A DNA stretch of 64,000 nt from an uncultured Colwellia sp. Its GTDB lineage: Bacteria; Pseudomonadota; Gammaproteobacteria; Enterobacterales; Alteromonadaceae. This document shows positions 62,727 through 64,000 of the stretch, piece after piece. The notes below the pieces were generated by a model. That model was not told the origin of the DNA, searched no databases, and saw nothing but the letters and a program-made list of their open reading frames with translations. Location: the NCBI GenBank assembly GCA_913058395.1, contig CAJXQI010000003.1:1-64000 (forward strand). Reading direction: 5' to 3'. How positions within the stretch are numbered: the first letter of the stretch is position 1; every line of letters starts with the position of its first letter. The position numbers and the translations under genes were made by a program.

Positions 62727-64000
62727 TTGATAGCTAGTAAATGTAGTTTTCTGTACTTTTCAGTTTTATTATTAATGGCTTGCTCTTTTTTAACAGAAGC
62801 AAAGCCTAATAACACTGTTCTGGAAAGGATTACGGTTGAAGATGGTTTGTCACAAGCAAGTGTTTTGGCTATTGCACAAGATAAACAAGGTTACCTGTGG
62901 TTTGGCACCGAAAATGGGATTGATATTTATGATGGTTATACAATATCTCCAGTTGCTGGTCCTGACGGCGATTTTAATAAGTTCACAGCAAATAGCATTT
63001 ATACCGACAGCCATGGTTTGGTTTGGATCGCATTATTTGGTAAAGGATTATATACCTACGATCCGGCAACAAATACTTATCAAAAAATAATTAAAAATGA
63101 CCCAGAAAATCAAGACCTTAATATTTGGCAGGTTGTTGAAGATAAATCACGCGACTTATACTGGTTTATTACTGAAAAATCAGCACTTAGTTATGATTTA
63201 TCTTCGAAAAAAGTCCAAGGACGTATAGATTTCTCTAAATATTTCAATAATATAGATGTGCTGTACAATGTTAAAATGCTCCATGGAAGGCTGGTGTTTC
63301 TAACGCGTGTGGGTACTTTTATTTATGATGCTAACCTTAAGCAGTTAACGCAACTCCCTAGGCTGAAAGAGTCCGATATTCCTGAATATAAATTTAACGC
63401 GACAGAAAGCGCTAAGACGTATGATATCGTACTTGTGGGCGATGATTACTTCCTTGGTACCAATGATGGCGTATTTAATTTCACTGAGCAAAACTTAGCT
63501 AAATTCCTGCAAAATCAATCGACGGATATTCCATACAATATCGCGATCGAAAACATTTCTATTTGGCAGTTAAAGGTGTTAGAAGATATCGTCTATGCCG
63601 CTAGTACTCATGGGCTTTATCGATATAATAAGATAACGAGCACTAGTGAATATTTGTTTAAATTTGGAGAGTATTTTAATACGGTTGCTGATGCTAATAT
63701 TGTTAGTATTTTGTCAGATAACAATGGCCAACTATGGTTAGGTTCACAAAGTTCAGGGGTATACCGTTGGGATCCAAAGACAGAAATAGTTAAAACATTT
63801 ACTTATGACAGTTTCGATAAAAATAGCCTGTCAAACGGGAACATTAGTTCGATTGTTTCAGGTAAAGATAGTCAGTTTTGGGTTGGAACAGGTCAAGGAC
63901 TTAATTTAGTTGATATTAAAACTAATTCTATTAAGCGTTTTTTAGAAGATAAAGAGCAAAAAACTACTTTTACAACCAGCAATATTTATGAGATAGCAAA
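62727..64000 (+). CDS. Propeller-type sensor protein, N-terminal part (runs off the window)
   Basis: An open frame of 424 codons continues past the window end. It starts with TTG after AAGG (7-base gap) and has a signal peptide (MIASKCSFLYFSVLLLMACS). It then shows repeats of the two-component-regulator propeller type: ERITVEDGLSQASVLAIAQDKQGYLWFGTENGIDIYDG, GLVWIALFGKGLYTYDPAT, GQLWLGSQSSGVYRWDPKT and QFWVGTGQGLNLVDIKT. Proteins of this layout usually continue into a Y_Y_Y domain, a membrane helix and a histidine kinase or GGDEF output, none of which is visible here. It is divergent from prlC. Confidence 0.8.
   Translation, partial: MIASKCSFLYFSVLLLMACSFLTEAKPNNTVLERITVEDGLSQASVLAIAQDKQGYLWFGTENGIDIYDGYTISPVAGPDGDFNKFTANSIYTDSHGLVWIALFGKGLYTYDPATNTYQKIIKNDPENQDLNIWQVVEDKSRDLYWFITEKSALSYDLSSKKVQGRIDFSKYFNNIDVLYNVKMLHGRLVFLTRVGTFIYDANLKQLTQLPRLKESDIPEYKFNATESAKTYDIVLVGDDYFLGTNDGVFNFTEQNLAKFLQNQSTDIPYNIAIENISIWQLKVLEDIVYAASTHGLYRYNKITSTSEYLFKFGEYFNTVADANIVSILSDNNGQLWLGSQSSGVYRWDPKTEIVKTFTYDSFDKNSLSNGNISSIVSGKDSQFWVGTGQGLNLVDIKTNSIKRFLEDKEQKTTFTTSNIYEIA

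Overview
The window is one continuous piece of a free-living, probably marine gammaproteobacterial chromosome, most likely from the Colwelliaceae (Colwellia/Thalassotalea type). The grounds are AT-rich coding sequence, a Na+/H+ antiporter of the NhaD type, a small TIGR02922-family protein (known mainly from Colwellia and Shewanella), TonB-dependent receptor/tryptophan-halogenase clusters, and E. coli-like housekeeping genes (topB, glpK, prlC, rsmJ, ftnA). No computed composition or database search supports this placement. I see no transposase, integrase, phage gene or CRISPR array.

Layout. 1-680: the end of an rRNA operon (23S 3' end, 5S, tRNA-Tyr, terminator). 900-11050: core and stress genes, comprising an RstA-like response regulator, two RhlE-type RNA helicases, YaiI, a thioesterase, a DsbA-like oxidase with a CPSC active site, an AIM24 protein, NhaD, and a minus-strand run of a DUF900 hydrolase, an unknown protein and a CWC protein. 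11077-31479: a beta-glucan/beta-glucoside utilisation locus of about 20 kb. 31586-43850: an orphan gene, SRPBCC-glpK, topB, a transglutaminase/TPR pair, a DUF885 peptidase, a solute-binding protein and a GNAT. 44036-50982: a TIGR02285 protein, an RND pump with its adaptor, and a divergent SDR/LysR pair. 51116-62486: small proteins, an HI0933 flavoprotein, cytochrome b561, a poly-Asp lipoprotein, ferritin, peroxiredoxin, a chemoreceptor, and the prlC-tag-rsmJ operon. 62727-end: a propeller sensor cut by the window edge.

The sugar locus is the most coherent system. A LacI-family regulator is encoded next to a GPH symporter and a GH1 beta-glucosidase. Facing away from these are an FHS glucose-type transporter and a GH3 lipoprotein glucosidase. 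Further on, a TonB-dependent receptor with two flavin-dependent halogenase homologues diverges from a second GPH symporter, a GH94 phosphorylase, a gluconokinase and a secreted CBM9-like protein. Five palindromes of one type (TGWAAGCGCTTWCA) sit only in the two divergent promoter regions, so all four transcription units look like one regulon. GH94 plus gluconokinase suggests phosphorolysis of an oxidised disaccharide (cellobionate) to glucose-1-phosphate and gluconate, then gluconate-6-phosphate. The receptor would supply outer-membrane uptake, GH3 and GH1 would cut unoxidised oligosaccharides, and the FHS carrier would import glucose. The role of the halogenase homologues is unknown.

Start codons were adjusted from the longest open frames where a ribosome binding site, signal peptide or family alignment pointed to an internal start. 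One small cysteine-rich gene (56613-56777) and the truncated sensor at the right end were found by reading the sequence directly.
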